Assembly: GCF_016863515.1 (NCBI RefSeq)
Contig: NZ_BOPA01000006.1
Coordinates: forward strand, 1 to 64,000
Origin: Micromonospora gifhornensis
Lineage (GTDB): Bacteria > Actinomycetota > Actinomycetes > Mycobacteriales > Micromonosporaceae
Length of the DNA: 64,000 bases
Reading direction: 5' to 3'
Shown: piece by piece, positions 30,799 through 39,176 of the stretch
Position numbering within the stretch: the stretch's first letter is position 1
How the letters are laid out: each line of letters opens with the position of its first letter
Program-made: the position numbers and the translations under genes
Notes under the pieces: generated by a model
Told to the model about the DNA's origin: nothing
What the model saw: only the letters and a program-made list of their open reading frames with translations
The model's database searches: none

Positions 30799-31554
30799 AT
30801 GAAACTCGCCCGCGACACCTGGCTGATCTTCCAGCGCCAACTGCACCTGCTGCTGCGCAACCCGGTGTGGGTATTCGTCGGCGTCTTCCAGCCGGTGATG
30901 TATCTGCTGCTGTTCGCCCCGCTGCTCAAGCCGGCGTTGAACGCACCCACCCAGGCCGAGGCGTACAAGATCTTCGTGCCCGGCCTGCTGGTGCTGCTTG
31001 CCATCTTCGGCGGCCTGTTCCAGGGCTTCGGCCTGATCGCCGAGCTACGCGCCGGGGTGATCGAGCGGTCCCGGGTCACCCCGGTGAGCCGGCTCGCCCT
31101 GCTGCTCGGCCGCTCCCTGCGCGACGTGGTGTCACTGCTGGTCCAGGCGGTCATCATCACCCTGCTCGCGCTCCTGTTCGACCTGCGCGTGTTCATCGGC
31201 GACCTGCTGCTGGCGTACCTGATGCTCGCCCTGATCGCGCTGATGACCTCGGCGGTCTCCTACGGTGTCGCGTTGAAGGTCAAGAGCGAGGACGCGCTCG
31301 CCCCGCTGATGAACACGGTCGCCCAGCCGGTGCTGCTGCTCTCCGGCATCCTGCTGCCGCTCGCCTTCGCACCCGGCTGGCTGCAGGGCATCGCCAAGTG
31401 GAACCCGTTCTCCTGGGCGGTGGACGGCACCCGGGCCCTGTTCAGCGGCGACATCGGCAACGACAAGGTCTGGCAGGGGCTGACCATCATCGCGATCCTG
31501 GCCGCTGCCGGCGTCTACTGGGCAGCCCGCCAGTTCGCCCGCAGCGTCCGCTGA
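30799..31554 (+). CDS. ABC-2 type permease, DrrB family
   Basis: 251 residues with six membrane helices and the ABC-2 permease signature around FGGLFQGFGLIAELRAGVIE. Near the C-terminus is the typical LPLAFAPGWLQGIAKWNPFSW loop. CAGGAGAACTC precedes the ATG. It is the membrane partner of the ATPase at 29822. No regulator lies next to the pair. Confidence 0.94.
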   Translation: MKLARDTWLIFQRQLHLLLRNPVWVFVGVFQPVMYLLLFAPLLKPALNAPTQAEAYKIFVPGLLVLLAIFGGLFQGFGLIAELRAGVIERSRVTPVSRLALLLGRSLRDVVSLLVQAVIITLLALLFDLRVFIGDLLLAYLMLALIALMTSAVSYGVALKVKSEDALAPLMNTVAQPVLLLSGILLPLAFAPGWLQGIAKWNPFSWAVDGTRALFSGDIGNDKVWQGLTIIAILAAAGVYWAARQFARSVR

Positions 31555-31561
31555 CCGGGTG

Positions 31562-31614
31562 AAAGGAAGGGCACCTTATTAACGCCTGCGGTAGAGCACG
31601 GGCCCCTTCTTAAC
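31562..31614 (-). repeat. 54-bp dispersed intergenic repeat, copy 3 (inverted)
   Basis: The reverse complement matches copies 1 and 2 (GTTAAGAAGGGGCCC... TACCGCAGGCGTTAA... AGGTGCCCTTCC). It starts 7 bp after the permease stop codon and lies between two plus-strand genes, so convergent flanks are not required. Confidence 0.82.
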
Positions 31615-31687
31615 ATCGCAGCGCAGCGTGCGGAGAGTTCGCTCTCAGCACGGGTCGGGCGCGCGCTCCCGCTTGTAGCGTGGGCGC

Positions 31688-32890
31688 GTGCCCCGCCTCA
31701 ATCACGACCGGATCACCTGGTTGGCGTACGCCCAGCTCGGTCTGTGGGGTTTCTTCCTCTACGGCTTCGGTCCGGTGGTGCCGTTGCTGCGCGACGAGCA
31801 GGGCACCAGCGCCGCCGTCGCTGGGCTGCACAGCACCGCCCTCGCGGCCGGTGCGCTGGCCGGCGGCGCGCTGTTCGCCCCGGTCGCCCGCCGGTTCGGC
31901 CGGGCGCCGACGATCTGGTTAGGGCTGGTCGGCGTCGCCGCCGGGGTGAGCGGGCTGGCCCTGCTGCGCCCGTTACCCGCCACCCTCGCCATCGTCATGG
32001 TGATCGCCACCGCCGGGACGCTGATCGTCAGCGGCGTGAACGTGGTGCTGACCACCCGGCACGGATCGGCCGCTCCGGCGGCCCTGGCCGAGGCCAACGC
32101 CGCCTGCGCCGGCATGGGCATCCTCGCCCCGCTGGTGATCGGGCTCAGCGTGAACGCCGGCTGGGGTTGGCGGCCCGGCATGTCCATCGTGGTGGCGCTC
32201 ATCGCGTTGGTCGCCGTCGCCGCCCTGACCCGACGCGTACGCGGGCCGCGGGTCGCCGTCGTCCAGCCGCACAGGGCGTCGGTTTCCGCCGGTACGCGTC
32301 GACTGCCGAAGGCGTACTGGATCGCCTGGGTGTTGATGGCGGTCACCGGCTCGATCGAGGTCTGCCTGTCCCTGTGGACCGCCGACGTGCTGCGCGTACA
32401 CGCCGGGATGGCACCCGGTGCCGCCTCCGCGGCGGTGGCTGCGATCGTCGCCGGTATGTTCGTCGGACGGATCTTCGGCGGCCGGGTGGCCCTCCGGCTC
32501 CGCCCGGTACCCCTCCTGCTCGCCGCGCTGGGAGTGTCGCTGGCGGGATTCGCCCTCTTCTGGGTCGCCTCGGTCGGCTGGCTGGCGGTCGTCGGCCTGG
32601 TGGTGCTGGGGCTGGGCAACGCCCTGCACTACCCGCTGGCCATCTCGCTCGCCCTCGCCGTCGCCGGTGACGCCACGGATCAGGCGGCGGGCTGGTCGGC
32701 GTACTCGATGGGTGTGGGTTTCGGGATCGCGCCGGTCGCGCTCGGCTGGGTGGCCGACGGCGTCGGCGCCCACCTGGCGTTCCTGCTGCTGCCCGGCTTC
32801 ATCGCGGTGGCCGCGCTGCTCGCGGTACGACTCGGCCGGGCCCTGCCGACTCCGACGCCCGTCGAGCGGCCGACGCCCGCCTCCGTCTGA
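31688..32890 (+). CDS. Major facilitator superfamily transporter
   Basis: 400 residues with twelve membrane helices in two halves, and the MFS loop sequence VARRFGRAPT between helices 2 and 3. The substrate is unknown. It resembles sugar-efflux or drug-efflux MFS proteins. TAGCGT ends 7 nt before the GTG start, suggesting a leaderless message. It is convergent with the TetR gene, but MFS regulation by that TetR is not indicated. Confidence 0.9.
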   Translation: MPRLNHDRITWLAYAQLGLWGFFLYGFGPVVPLLRDEQGTSAAVAGLHSTALAAGALAGGALFAPVARRFGRAPTIWLGLVGVAAGVSGLALLRPLPATLAIVMVIATAGTLIVSGVNVVLTTRHGSAAPAALAEANAACAGMGILAPLVIGLSVNAGWGWRPGMSIVVALIALVAVAALTRRVRGPRVAVVQPHRASVSAGTRRLPKAYWIAWVLMAVTGSIEVCLSLWTADVLRVHAGMAPGAASAAVAAIVAGMFVGRIFGGRVALRLRPVPLLLAALGVSLAGFALFWVASVGWLAVVGLVVLGLGNALHYPLAISLALAVAGDATDQAAGWSAYSMGVGFGIAPVALGWVADGVGAHLAFLLLPGFIAVAALLAVRLGRALPTPTPVERPTPASV

Positions 32891-32918
32891 CCGGACGGGT
32901 CTCCGCGCGACGTGCTGT

Positions 32919-33521
32919 TCAGCGGCGCTGGAGTGCGCCGACGGCGCGCAGGGCGATGTCGACGGAGGCCTGAAGGTCTTCGCGGCTCGCGCCGGCTGCG
33001 GCGTGCACCGCGTGGCCCTCGCTCAGCGCCATCACGAACCGGGCGAGCGCCCGGACATCCGTGTCGTCCGACAGGTCGCCCTCGTCCACGGCGCGGGTCA
33101 GCCGTTCCGCAAGGGCCGCCTCGGTGGCGGCGCGACCGGCGGCCAGGATCTCGGAGATCCCGGCGTTCTCCGGTGAGCAGGCCAGACCGCCCTGGATGGA
33201 GAGGCAACCGGCGGGGTGATCGGCGGCGGTGAGGCCGTCGGCGCTGGCGCGCAGGAACGCCTCGATGGCGGCGTACGCGCTGGGTTTGTCGAGTGCGGCG
33301 CGCGCGGCGGTCACCTGGGTCTCGTGGTACCTGGCGAAGGCGCGTTGGAACAGTTGCTCCTTGCTGCCGAACGTGGCGTACAGGCTCGGCCGGTTGATGC
33401 CCATCGCGCTGGTGAGGGCGCTCAGCGACGCGCCTTCGTAGCCGTGCTGCCAGAAGACCTCGGTGGCGCGATCGAGGACAGCCTCCTCGTCGAAGGCGCG
33501 GGGACGTCCGATCGTGCTCAT
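32919..33521 (-). CDS. TetR/AcrR family transcriptional regulator
   Basis: 200 residues. N-terminal helix-turn-helix (ATEVFWQHGYEGASLSALTSAMGI) with the recognition segment RPSLYATFGSKEQLFQRA, then a ligand domain containing CLSIQGG. It is divergent from a short-chain dehydrogenase. Three near-identical palindromes lie between the two genes, one of them abutting its own TAGACT hexamer (7 nt before the ATG). It should therefore repress both itself and the dehydrogenase. Confidence 0.93.
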   Translation of the reverse strand: MSTIGRPRAFDEEAVLDRATEVFWQHGYEGASLSALTSAMGINRPSLYATFGSKEQLFQRAFARYHETQVTAARAALDKPSAYAAIEAFLRASADGLTAADHPAGCLSIQGGLACSPENAGISEILAAGRAATEAALAERLTRAVDEGDLSDDTDVRALARFVMALSEGHAVHAAAGASREDLQASVDIALRAVGALQRR

Positions 33522-33533
33522 GACAGCAGTCTA

Positions 33534-33616
33534 CCGCTCGGTACAGAAGTGACCCGAGCCACCAACCGATCGGTACAAAACCCTGTTACGCTGACTCGCA
33601 ACTGATCGGTACAAAA
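33534..33616. promoter_or_regulatory. Three operator repeats between tetR and the dehydrogenase gene
   Basis: Sites CCGCTCGGTACAGAA (33534-33548), ACCGATCGGTACAAAA (about 33565-33580) and ACTGATCGGTACAAAA (about 33601-33616). The middle one contains the perfect palindrome ACCGATCGGT. The first lies against the tetR -10 hexamer, and the third overlaps the ribosome site of the dehydrogenase gene. Confidence 0.75.
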
Positions 33617-33624
33617 GGAGAAGC

Positions 33625-34311
33625 ATGACCGTCACACTGGTTACCGGCGCCAACAAGGGCATCGGCTTCGAAACCGCCCGGCAGCTTCTCGCACTGGGCC
33701 ACGTCGTCTACATCGGCGCACGCGACGTCGGGCGGGGCAAGGCCGCCGCGGCAGCACTCGGCGCACCGTTCGTACAGCTCGACGTCACCGACGATGCGTC
33801 GGTCAGCGACGCCCTCGCGACAATCGATGCGGCCGAGGGCCGCCTCGACGTCCTGATCAACAACGCGGGCATCCTCGGCGCCGGAGACATCGACGGACCG
33901 AAGGCCCTGCACGTGTTCGACACCAACGCGGTGGGCGTCGTCCGGGTCACCGAGGCCGCGTTGCCGCTGCTGAAGAAGTCATCGAACCCGACAGTCGTCA
34001 ACGTCTCCAGCAGCCTGGGATCGTTCTGGGCGGTGAACAACCCCGAACGGCCGGAGTTCGGCATCCCGCTGGCGCTCTACGCGGCGTCCAAGTCAGCGGC
34101 CACCATGCTCACCGTCCAGTACGCCAAGTTGTACCCGGGCATCAAGTTCAACGCACTGGAGCCCGGCACCACAGCCACCGACATGACCGCCGACCTCGGG
34201 GTCGGACGGCCGGTCGAGGAGAGCGCCAAGACGGTCGTACGCCTCGCCACGCTCGGCGTGGACAGTCCGACCGGAACCCTCACCGACGACCACGGCACCC
34301 TGAGCTGGTAG
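33625..34311 (+). CDS. Short-chain dehydrogenase/reductase
   Basis: 228 residues with the Rossmann cofactor motif TGANKGIG (residues 7-14), NNAG near 79, and catalytic Tyr and Lys in YAASK (about 152-156). It reduces a carbonyl or oxidises an alcohol using NAD(P). The substrate is unknown. AAAAGGAGAAGC before the ATG is a strong ribosome site that overlaps the third TetR operator. It is probably induced when the divergent TetR protein binds its ligand. Confidence 0.93.
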   Translation: MTVTLVTGANKGIGFETARQLLALGHVVYIGARDVGRGKAAAAALGAPFVQLDVTDDASVSDALATIDAAEGRLDVLINNAGILGAGDIDGPKALHVFDTNAVGVVRVTEAALPLLKKSSNPTVVNVSSSLGSFWAVNNPERPEFGIPLALYAASKSAATMLTVQYAKLYPGIKFNALEPGTTATDMTADLGVGRPVEESAKTVVRLATLGVDSPTGTLTDDHGTLSW

Positions 34312-34319
34312 GGCGACAT

Positions 34320-34565
34320 GACGACGCAAGAGACGCCGTTCCGGACCTCCACTGGGAGGTCAAGGAACTGCTGTTCGACCGCAACCGCATCGCCGTACGC
34401 GCGATCAACACCGGCACTCCGGTTGCTGAGTGGCTCGGTGTCGCACCGTCCGGCGCCTCCTTCGAAATCGTCGAGTACGCCATCTATGAGGTCAGGGACG
34501 GCCGGTTCGTGCAGATGACGGCGCTGCACGACTCCGCCGAACTGCTTCGGCAACTGACCGCCTGA
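34320..34565 (+). pseudogene. 5'-truncated SnoaL-like ester cyclase remnant
   Basis: An open frame with no usable start reads [11 protein letters not shown], then [20 protein letters not shown] and [11 protein letters not shown], ending in TGA at 34563-34565. This is the C-terminal half (about 77 residues) of a SnoaL/ester cyclase domain, normally about 140 residues. The frame runs back into the end of the dehydrogenase gene without an ATG or GTG. The ATG at 34318 lies in a different phase. It is most likely a decayed gene whose N-terminus was deleted next to the dehydrogenase stop codon. Confidence 0.72.
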
Positions 34566-34584
34566 GCAGTTCGGCTTCGACACC

Positions 34585-34600
34585 GTGGGCAACAGCCCAC
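34585..34600. terminator. Short hairpin between convergent genes
   Basis: GTGGGC and GCCCAC form a 6-bp stem around the tetraloop AACA, between the cyclase remnant and the convergent methyltransferase gene. It could end transcription in both directions. It is weak as a terminator. Confidence 0.4.
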
Positions 34601-34642
34601 CGAACGAGTCCTGGCACCCCTGCTCCTGACCCTTGCCCTGGC

Positions 34643-35296
34643 TCAGCGCACCCGGGCGAGGGTCAGACCGTCGGCGATCGGCAGCATCACCGCGTCCACC
34701 CGTACGTCGGCCAGGACATCGTCGTTGAACGCGGCGATGGCCCGGTCGTCGGCGTTCTGCGGTGCGATGACCCGACCGTGCCGCAGCACGTTGTCGACGG
34801 CGATCACCCCGCCGGGCCGCATCCGGGGCACCAGCTCGGCCCAGTAGATCGGGTAGCCGGTTTTGTCCGCGTCGATGAAGGCGAAGTCCAGGTAGCGCTC
34901 GTTCGGCAACTCCCGCAGCCTGTCCCCGGCCGGGCCGATCCGCAGGTCGATCCGGTCGGCCACCCCGGCACGCGCCCAGTACCGGCGGGCGACACTCGTG
35001 TACTCCTCGGAGATGTCGAAGCAGGTCAACCGCCCACCGTCGACAAGCCCACGGGCGACCGCCAGCGCGGAAAGCCCGGTGAAGGTGCCCACCTCCACGG
35101 CCTGCCGGGCACCGAGCAGCCGGGTCAGGAAGGTCAGGAAGGCCGCCTGCTCGGGTGCCACCTGCATGGACGCGTGCTCCGGCAGCAGGGCCAGCGTCTC
35201 CTCGGCCAGATCACGGATCACCTCGTCGGGCGGGGCACCGTGGGCCACCAGGTAACCGTGCAGTTCGTCGGTGAGCGGAATCGACTTCAGCGTCAT
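34643..35296 (-). CDS. SAM-dependent O-methyltransferase (caffeoyl-CoA type)
   Basis: 217 residues of the class I methyltransferase family 3. The SAM motif is AVEVGTFTGLSALAVA near residue 68, the metal and substrate region DFAFIDADKTGYPIYW, and the second acidic site VIAVDNVLRHG. Its natural acceptor is unknown. TAACGT ends 7 nt before the ATG, so it is probably transcribed as a leaderless message from inside the end of maf, 9 bp upstream. Confidence 0.92.
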   Translation of the reverse strand: MTLKSIPLTDELHGYLVAHGAPPDEVIRDLAEETLALLPEHASMQVAPEQAAFLTFLTRLLGARQAVEVGTFTGLSALAVARGLVDGGRLTCFDISEEYTSVARRYWARAGVADRIDLRIGPAGDRLRELPNERYLDFAFIDADKTGYPIYWAELVPRMRPGGVIAVDNVLRHGRVIAPQNADDRAIAAFNDDVLADVRVDAVMLPIADGLTLARVR

Positions 35297-35305
35297 GCCG
35301 GGACG

Positions 35306-35950
35306 TTATCCGAGTGGCTCGACCGACTGGTTACCCGGCGCGACCTTCGTCCACAGATCAGTGATCCGCAGGTCCAACTCGGCCAGCAGCCGCCGCAGCA
35401 GTGGTAGGGACAGCCCGATCACCGTGCTCGGATCACCCTCGATCCGCTCCACGAACGGCCCGCCCAGACCATCGATGGTGAACGCGCCCGCCACCGCGAG
35501 CGGTTCACCGGTCTCGACGTACGTGGCGATCTCGTGGTCGCTGATGTCGGCGAAGTGCACCACAGTCGAGGCCACCGCCTCCGCCTGACGCCCCGCCTTG
35601 ACGTCGACGAGACAATGCCCACTGTGCAGCACGCCGCTGCGTCCCCGCATCCGTTCCCACCGCGCAGTGGCATCGGCGGGATCCGCCGGCTTGCCGAGGA
35701 TCTGCCCGTCGAAGGCGAGCACGGAGTCGCAGCCCAACACGAGCGTGCGCTGATCGTCGGCGGGCCGCAGCCGGGCCACCACCGCCTGCGCCTTCAAGCG
35801 GGCCAACTCAAGGCAGAGATCCTCCGCCCGCTCGGTCACCACAAGCGACTCATCGACCCCACTGACCAGCACATCCGGCTCGATGCCGGCAGCTTGCAGC
35901 GTCTTACGGCGGGCCGGGCTCGCAGAGGCAAGCACCAGCCGAACAGGCAT
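35306..35950 (-). CDS. maf: Maf family nucleoside triphosphate pyrophosphatase
   Basis: 214 residues. The N-terminal Maf motif LASASPARRKTLQAAG, the acidic VSGVDES, GCDSVLAFDGQILGKP and GGPFVERIEGDPSTVIGLSLP are all present. Maf proteins hydrolyse dTTP/UTP or modified nucleotides and limit their incorporation. ATG 35950 is preferred because GAGGTG lies 9 nt upstream. GTG 35962 would sit on that site. In Streptomyces, maf lies beside acyl-CoA carboxylase genes as I recall. Here the neighbour upstream is the type VII-like operon. Confidence 0.94.
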   Translation of the reverse strand: MPVRLVLASASPARRKTLQAAGIEPDVLVSGVDESLVVTERAEDLCLELARLKAQAVVARLRPADDQRTLVLGCDSVLAFDGQILGKPADPADATARWERMRGRSGVLHSGHCLVDVKAGRQAEAVASTVVHFADISDHEIATYVETGEPLAVAGAFTIDGLGGPFVERIEGDPSTVIGLSLPLLRRLLAELDLRITDLWTKVAPGNQSVEPLG

Positions 35951-36074
35951 CACATCAGGCACCTCGCCGACGTTACCGGTTGCCCTTCCGCCCCCGCCCC
36001 TGCGCCCAGACGCACGTCGTCGTGTCGCAGCCGCTCGGCGTCATGCCGCAGCCGTCCGTCGTGTCGACGCGAGG

Positions 36075-37241
36075 TCAGCGACTGACCCGCGGTGGCGGAT
36101 CATCGGACCTACGACGGTGACGCACCACCAATGCCCAGGCCATACCCCCCGCGACCAACAACCCCAACGTGACCAGCCCCCGCACGGTCGCCGCACCCCC
36201 ACCACCGGCCGACGGCCCATCCGCCGCCGCCGTGGTCGGGCCAGTCGCATCCGGCGAGGTCGCCGGCACCGACTCAAAACCCCTCGGCGGTACGTCTGCC
36301 GTCAGCGCCGCCACCAGGTCAATGACCCCGTAGCCGTACTGGTCGTCGCGCCCCGGTGGCCCCTTGTCGATCGCGGTAGCGGTCAGCCGGTGCGCCACCT
36401 CATCCGCCGGCAGATACGGATACCTGGCCCGCACCAACGCCGCCGCCCCCGCCACAATCGCCGTAGCGTCGGAGGTGCCATTACTGCGGCTGTAGTTCCC
36501 GCCCGTGCTTGTGCTATAAATTTCCTCGGCTGGAGCTACAACATCGACTTCCGGGCCTGTAACGGATATGGGTGCAATTCCCCCTGACCGATTGATTCCG
36601 CCCACGGCTATGACGCCCGGATATGCGGCAGGGAACGCTACCGTGGCTTCCTGTGGGTGGTTGCCGGACCCGGCAACCACAACAATGTTCGCACGTATTG
36701 CCGACTCGATGGCCTGTTGTAGCTTAATGCTCGGTCCGGTTGCCATGGAAATGCTGATTACCTGCACGCCTCGCCCAACGGCGTAATTAATTCCGCTTGC
36801 CAAGTCGTCAACGTCCACGTGACGATTGTCGAGATTGACTCTTATTGGGAGTATCTTCGCTTTGGGTGCGATGCCGAGAGCGCCTTTGCTGGTCGCCTGC
36901 CCATGGGCAGCGATAAGACCTGCAACTGTTGTTCCGTGGCCATCTTTATCGCGTTGGCCATTCTCACTATTCTCCGATGTAATGTCGATTCCCGGAAGCA
37001 GGTTATCTGCGAGGTCGGGGTGTGGGTCAATCCCAGTGTCCGGAACCGCGACCATCACACCAGCACCTTGGCTGATCGTGTGTGCTTTGGCGGTTCTTAG
37101 GTATGCAAGATGCCACTGGTCGCTGCGAATTCGATCGACACCCACTGGGGCTGTCCTTGCCGGTCCGATCATGCCTGCTGTTGAGGGGGCAAGGATAGTG
37201 GCTGCTAGGGTAATTGTGCTGACGTGGGTAAGAAAGTCCAT
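36075..37241 (-). CDS. Mycosin-like subtilisin protease (type VII secretion-associated)
   Basis: 388 residues: signal peptide, S8 peptidase domain with Asp in AVPDTGID (about 69), His in GHGTTVAGLIAAHG (about 101), oxyanion Asn in GSGNH and Ser in GTSDATAIVAGAAAL (about 257). A Pro/Ala/Gly-rich linker and a C-terminal membrane helix with a basic tail follow. This is the MycP architecture, with the active site outside the membrane. It begins directly after the stop codon of the upstream gene (TAGATG). No EccB/C/D/E or MycP-adjacent ESX genes are in the window. The 5' two thirds (about 36490-37241) has more A/T at third positions than the rest of the window. Confidence 0.92.
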   Translation of the reverse strand: MDFLTHVSTITLAATILAPSTAGMIGPARTAPVGVDRIRSDQWHLAYLRTAKAHTISQGAGVMVAVPDTGIDPHPDLADNLLPGIDITSENSENGQRDKDGHGTTVAGLIAAHGQATSKGALGIAPKAKILPIRVNLDNRHVDVDDLASGINYAVGRGVQVISISMATGPSIKLQQAIESAIRANIVVVAGSGNHPQEATVAFPAAYPGVIAVGGINRSGGIAPISVTGPEVDVVAPAEEIYSTSTGGNYSRSNGTSDATAIVAGAAALVRARYPYLPADEVAHRLTATAIDKGPPGRDDQYGYGVIDLVAALTADVPPRGFESVPATSPDATGPTTAAADGPSAGGGGAATVRGLVTLGLLVAGGMAWALVVRHRRRSDDPPPRVSR

Positions 37242-38594
37242 CTATTTGAGTCCGATTGCGGGTCCAGGGTCGATTGGCTCGTCGTCGTTGTTGGGCTTAA
37301 CAACCGGAGGGACCCCCGGGTCTACTTGCCAGGGTTGATCTGGATCCCATCGCCTTGTCTCGCCGTCTTGGCTGCCGGATCCCCGCGAACTCATCATTCC
37401 GCCTGAGTTGGGCCAGCCGGCTGCTGGCATACTGGCGAGTGAGGAGTTGGCGCTGGAAATTCCACGGACTCCTCGGGGTCGCGAACCTGCTGCACCTGTA
37501 GGAGCAGTGCCAGCTGCACCACCTCCGATTACTCCTCCGACTGGGTTAACGCGCCGAGGCTGTGCGGCGCTTCCTGAGGACGGGCCGTTTATCATCCCAG
37601 GAATCCCGCCGATTAGGCCGTTATTGGCTGCGGGTCGAGGTGCTGTCGGCGAGTGTGGTCCGGGAGTCGGGCGTCCGATGGAACCGGGAGATGGCTGGCC
37701 CGTTCCAGGGCGCCTTGGCTGATAACCGAGGCCGGTTGATGGCTCAGGATGAATTCCGGAGCTCGTGGGGGGAGAAGGTGTCGACGAGGCCGCCTTTCCT
37801 GACGCTGTCGGCGGTGATTCCGAAATGGGTCGGTTGCCGCCAAGAACTGGCCCGGTTCCGGGGGCCTTGGGTACAGCAACTCGCTCGCCTGGTGGCTGTC
37901 CGCCTGGGATCGTACGAGCCCTTGGCGTTGGAATAGGAACAATAGGCGGAAGGATCGGAATTGGTCCGACTGTGGCCCCGTACACATTCGGTTCATTTTG
38001 GTTGATGCCGCGGCCTGCGGAAGGCGGAGGAGGGGGTTGGCGGAGCATTGCTTGGGCTTGTTGGAGTTCGCTGCTGAGGCCGTACATGATGCCGCGCGCT
38101 CGGACGTTGAGGCGTTCGAGTTCGGCATCGGTCACCGGGGGTTCGCTGGCCCGACTGCCGGCGGCGGCTTTGGGATCGGCGGCGATCGTCTCCCAGGTCC
38201 GCTTCTGCTGGAGTTTGCGGGCGTACTCCTCGTAGACCTTGCTCAACTCGGTGCGGGTGCTGGTGATGGCCTGGGTGGCGGCGGACAGCGCGGTCTGGTT
38301 GGCGGAGGCGGCGTCGTGCGTGCGTTGCACCTGGTCGATCAGGTCGTCGAGTTCGGCGACGTACGCCTTGGCGGCGGCGTTTGTCTCCGGCGGCCAGGCT
38401 CGGGCCAGGCCGTCGCGGTACGCCTTGAGCCGGGTGAGGTGCTGGCCGGCCAGGTCACAGACCTTGCGCCAGCCGGCGACGTGCCGCCAGTGCTGTTCGG
38501 TCTGGTGGTCCTGCACGCAGGCCCACATGTCGGCGACGTTCATCAGGTACCAGTTGGTGAGGCCACCGCTGCGGCCGACGCCCACGTCTCTCAT
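37242..38594 (-). CDS. Helical type VII-like protein with long Pro/Gly-rich tail
   Basis: 450 residues, not a named family. Residues 1-190 are helical, with Trp-rich WYLMNVADMWACVQ at the start and a WXG100-like stretch (AWPPETNAAAKAYVAELDDL), then a coiled-coil run ending VYEEYARKLQQK. Residues 190-450 are low-complexity Pro, Gly, Ser and Thr, probably disordered, resembling PPE or EspI-like substrates in style only. It is the middle gene of a three-gene operon: its ATG overlaps the previous stop by 4 bp and its stop abuts the mycosin start. A secreted substrate or chaperone-like partner of the mycosin is an inference. Confidence 0.8.
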   Translation of the reverse strand: MRDVGVGRSGGLTNWYLMNVADMWACVQDHQTEQHWRHVAGWRKVCDLAGQHLTRLKAYRDGLARAWPPETNAAAKAYVAELDDLIDQVQRTHDAASANQTALSAATQAITSTRTELSKVYEEYARKLQQKRTWETIAADPKAAAGSRASEPPVTDAELERLNVRARGIMYGLSSELQQAQAMLRQPPPPPSAGRGINQNEPNVYGATVGPIPILPPIVPIPTPRARTIPGGQPPGERVAVPKAPGTGPVLGGNRPISESPPTASGKAASSTPSPPTSSGIHPEPSTGLGYQPRRPGTGQPSPGSIGRPTPGPHSPTAPRPAANNGLIGGIPGMINGPSSGSAAQPRRVNPVGGVIGGGAAGTAPTGAAGSRPRGVRGISSANSSLASMPAAGWPNSGGMMSSRGSGSQDGETRRWDPDQPWQVDPGVPPVVKPNNDDEPIDPGPAIGLK

Positions 38595-39052
38595 GGCAGC
38601 ACCACCGGTCCGGGCTGGTCGGGGCCGGTGGGGTCGGCGAACGACGGCGACGGTGTCGGCGGGGCGGCGGTGATGCCGGGTCGGGCGAGGGCGCGTTCGA
38701 TGTCGGCGACCCGGGCCGCGGAGAAGGCGTCGGCGTCGCCGTAGCGCAGCGCCACCTGATGGGCGGCTTCCGCGAGGTGGCCGGTGGTGTGGCCGACGCC
38801 CCAGACGGCGTTGGTGGCGGCCTGCTGGGTCTCCCAGTGTGCGCGCATGAACTGCACCAGCTCGATGAAGGCATCGGCGGGGTTGGACACCTGGGTGAGC
38901 ATGTCGCTGGCGATGTAGCGCAGGTGCGGGGTGTAGTTGCTCTCCACCTCGGCACGTAGCCGGTCAGCGAATTCTCGCATCTGCCGGATGTCCGCCTCGA
39001 TGGTGCGGTAACCGCCCAACCAGGACGCTTGTCGATCCTCTTCAGGGATCAT
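38591..39052 (-). CDS. Small helical type VII-like protein with a YxxxD motif
   Basis: 153 residues, mostly helical, with no signal peptide. Trp residues in AHWETQQA and NAVWGVGHTTGHL are followed by RYGDADAF, which fits the YxxxD/E motif that marks many type VII substrates after a helix-turn-helix. The C-terminal 25 residues are Pro/Ser-rich. ATG 39052 has GGGAGGGGCG upstream. It is the first gene of an operon with the 450-residue protein (ATGA overlap) and the mycosin. It could be the WXG100-like half of a secreted pair, but no database comparison was possible. Confidence 0.75.
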   Translation of the reverse strand: MIPEEDRQASWLGGYRTIEADIRQMREFADRLRAEVESNYTPHLRYIASDMLTQVSNPADAFIELVQFMRAHWETQQAATNAVWGVGHTTGHLAEAAHQVALRYGDADAFSAARVADIERALARPGITAAPPTPSPSFADPTGPDQPGPVVLP

Positions 39053-39176
39053 CGCCCCTCCCAACCGTCACGGCCCGGTTCCCCAGAGTGAGGTTAATGG
39101 GTGACGCCGCCCACGGCTGCCCCGTCACAGCCCCTGCGACAGCCGAGAAGCGGCTCGGTGAGGAGCGACGGGCCGG

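Noticed and set aside
34318..34518. 66-codon ORF from ATG 34318
   Set aside because: It is in a different phase from the SnoaL remnant, is Ser/Arg-rich and has no supporting ribosome site.
29822..35296. Natural-product cluster (ABC pair, MFS, SDR, SnoaL, methyltransferase)
   Set aside because: No synthase or other core biosynthetic gene is present, and the genes are in separate transcription units.
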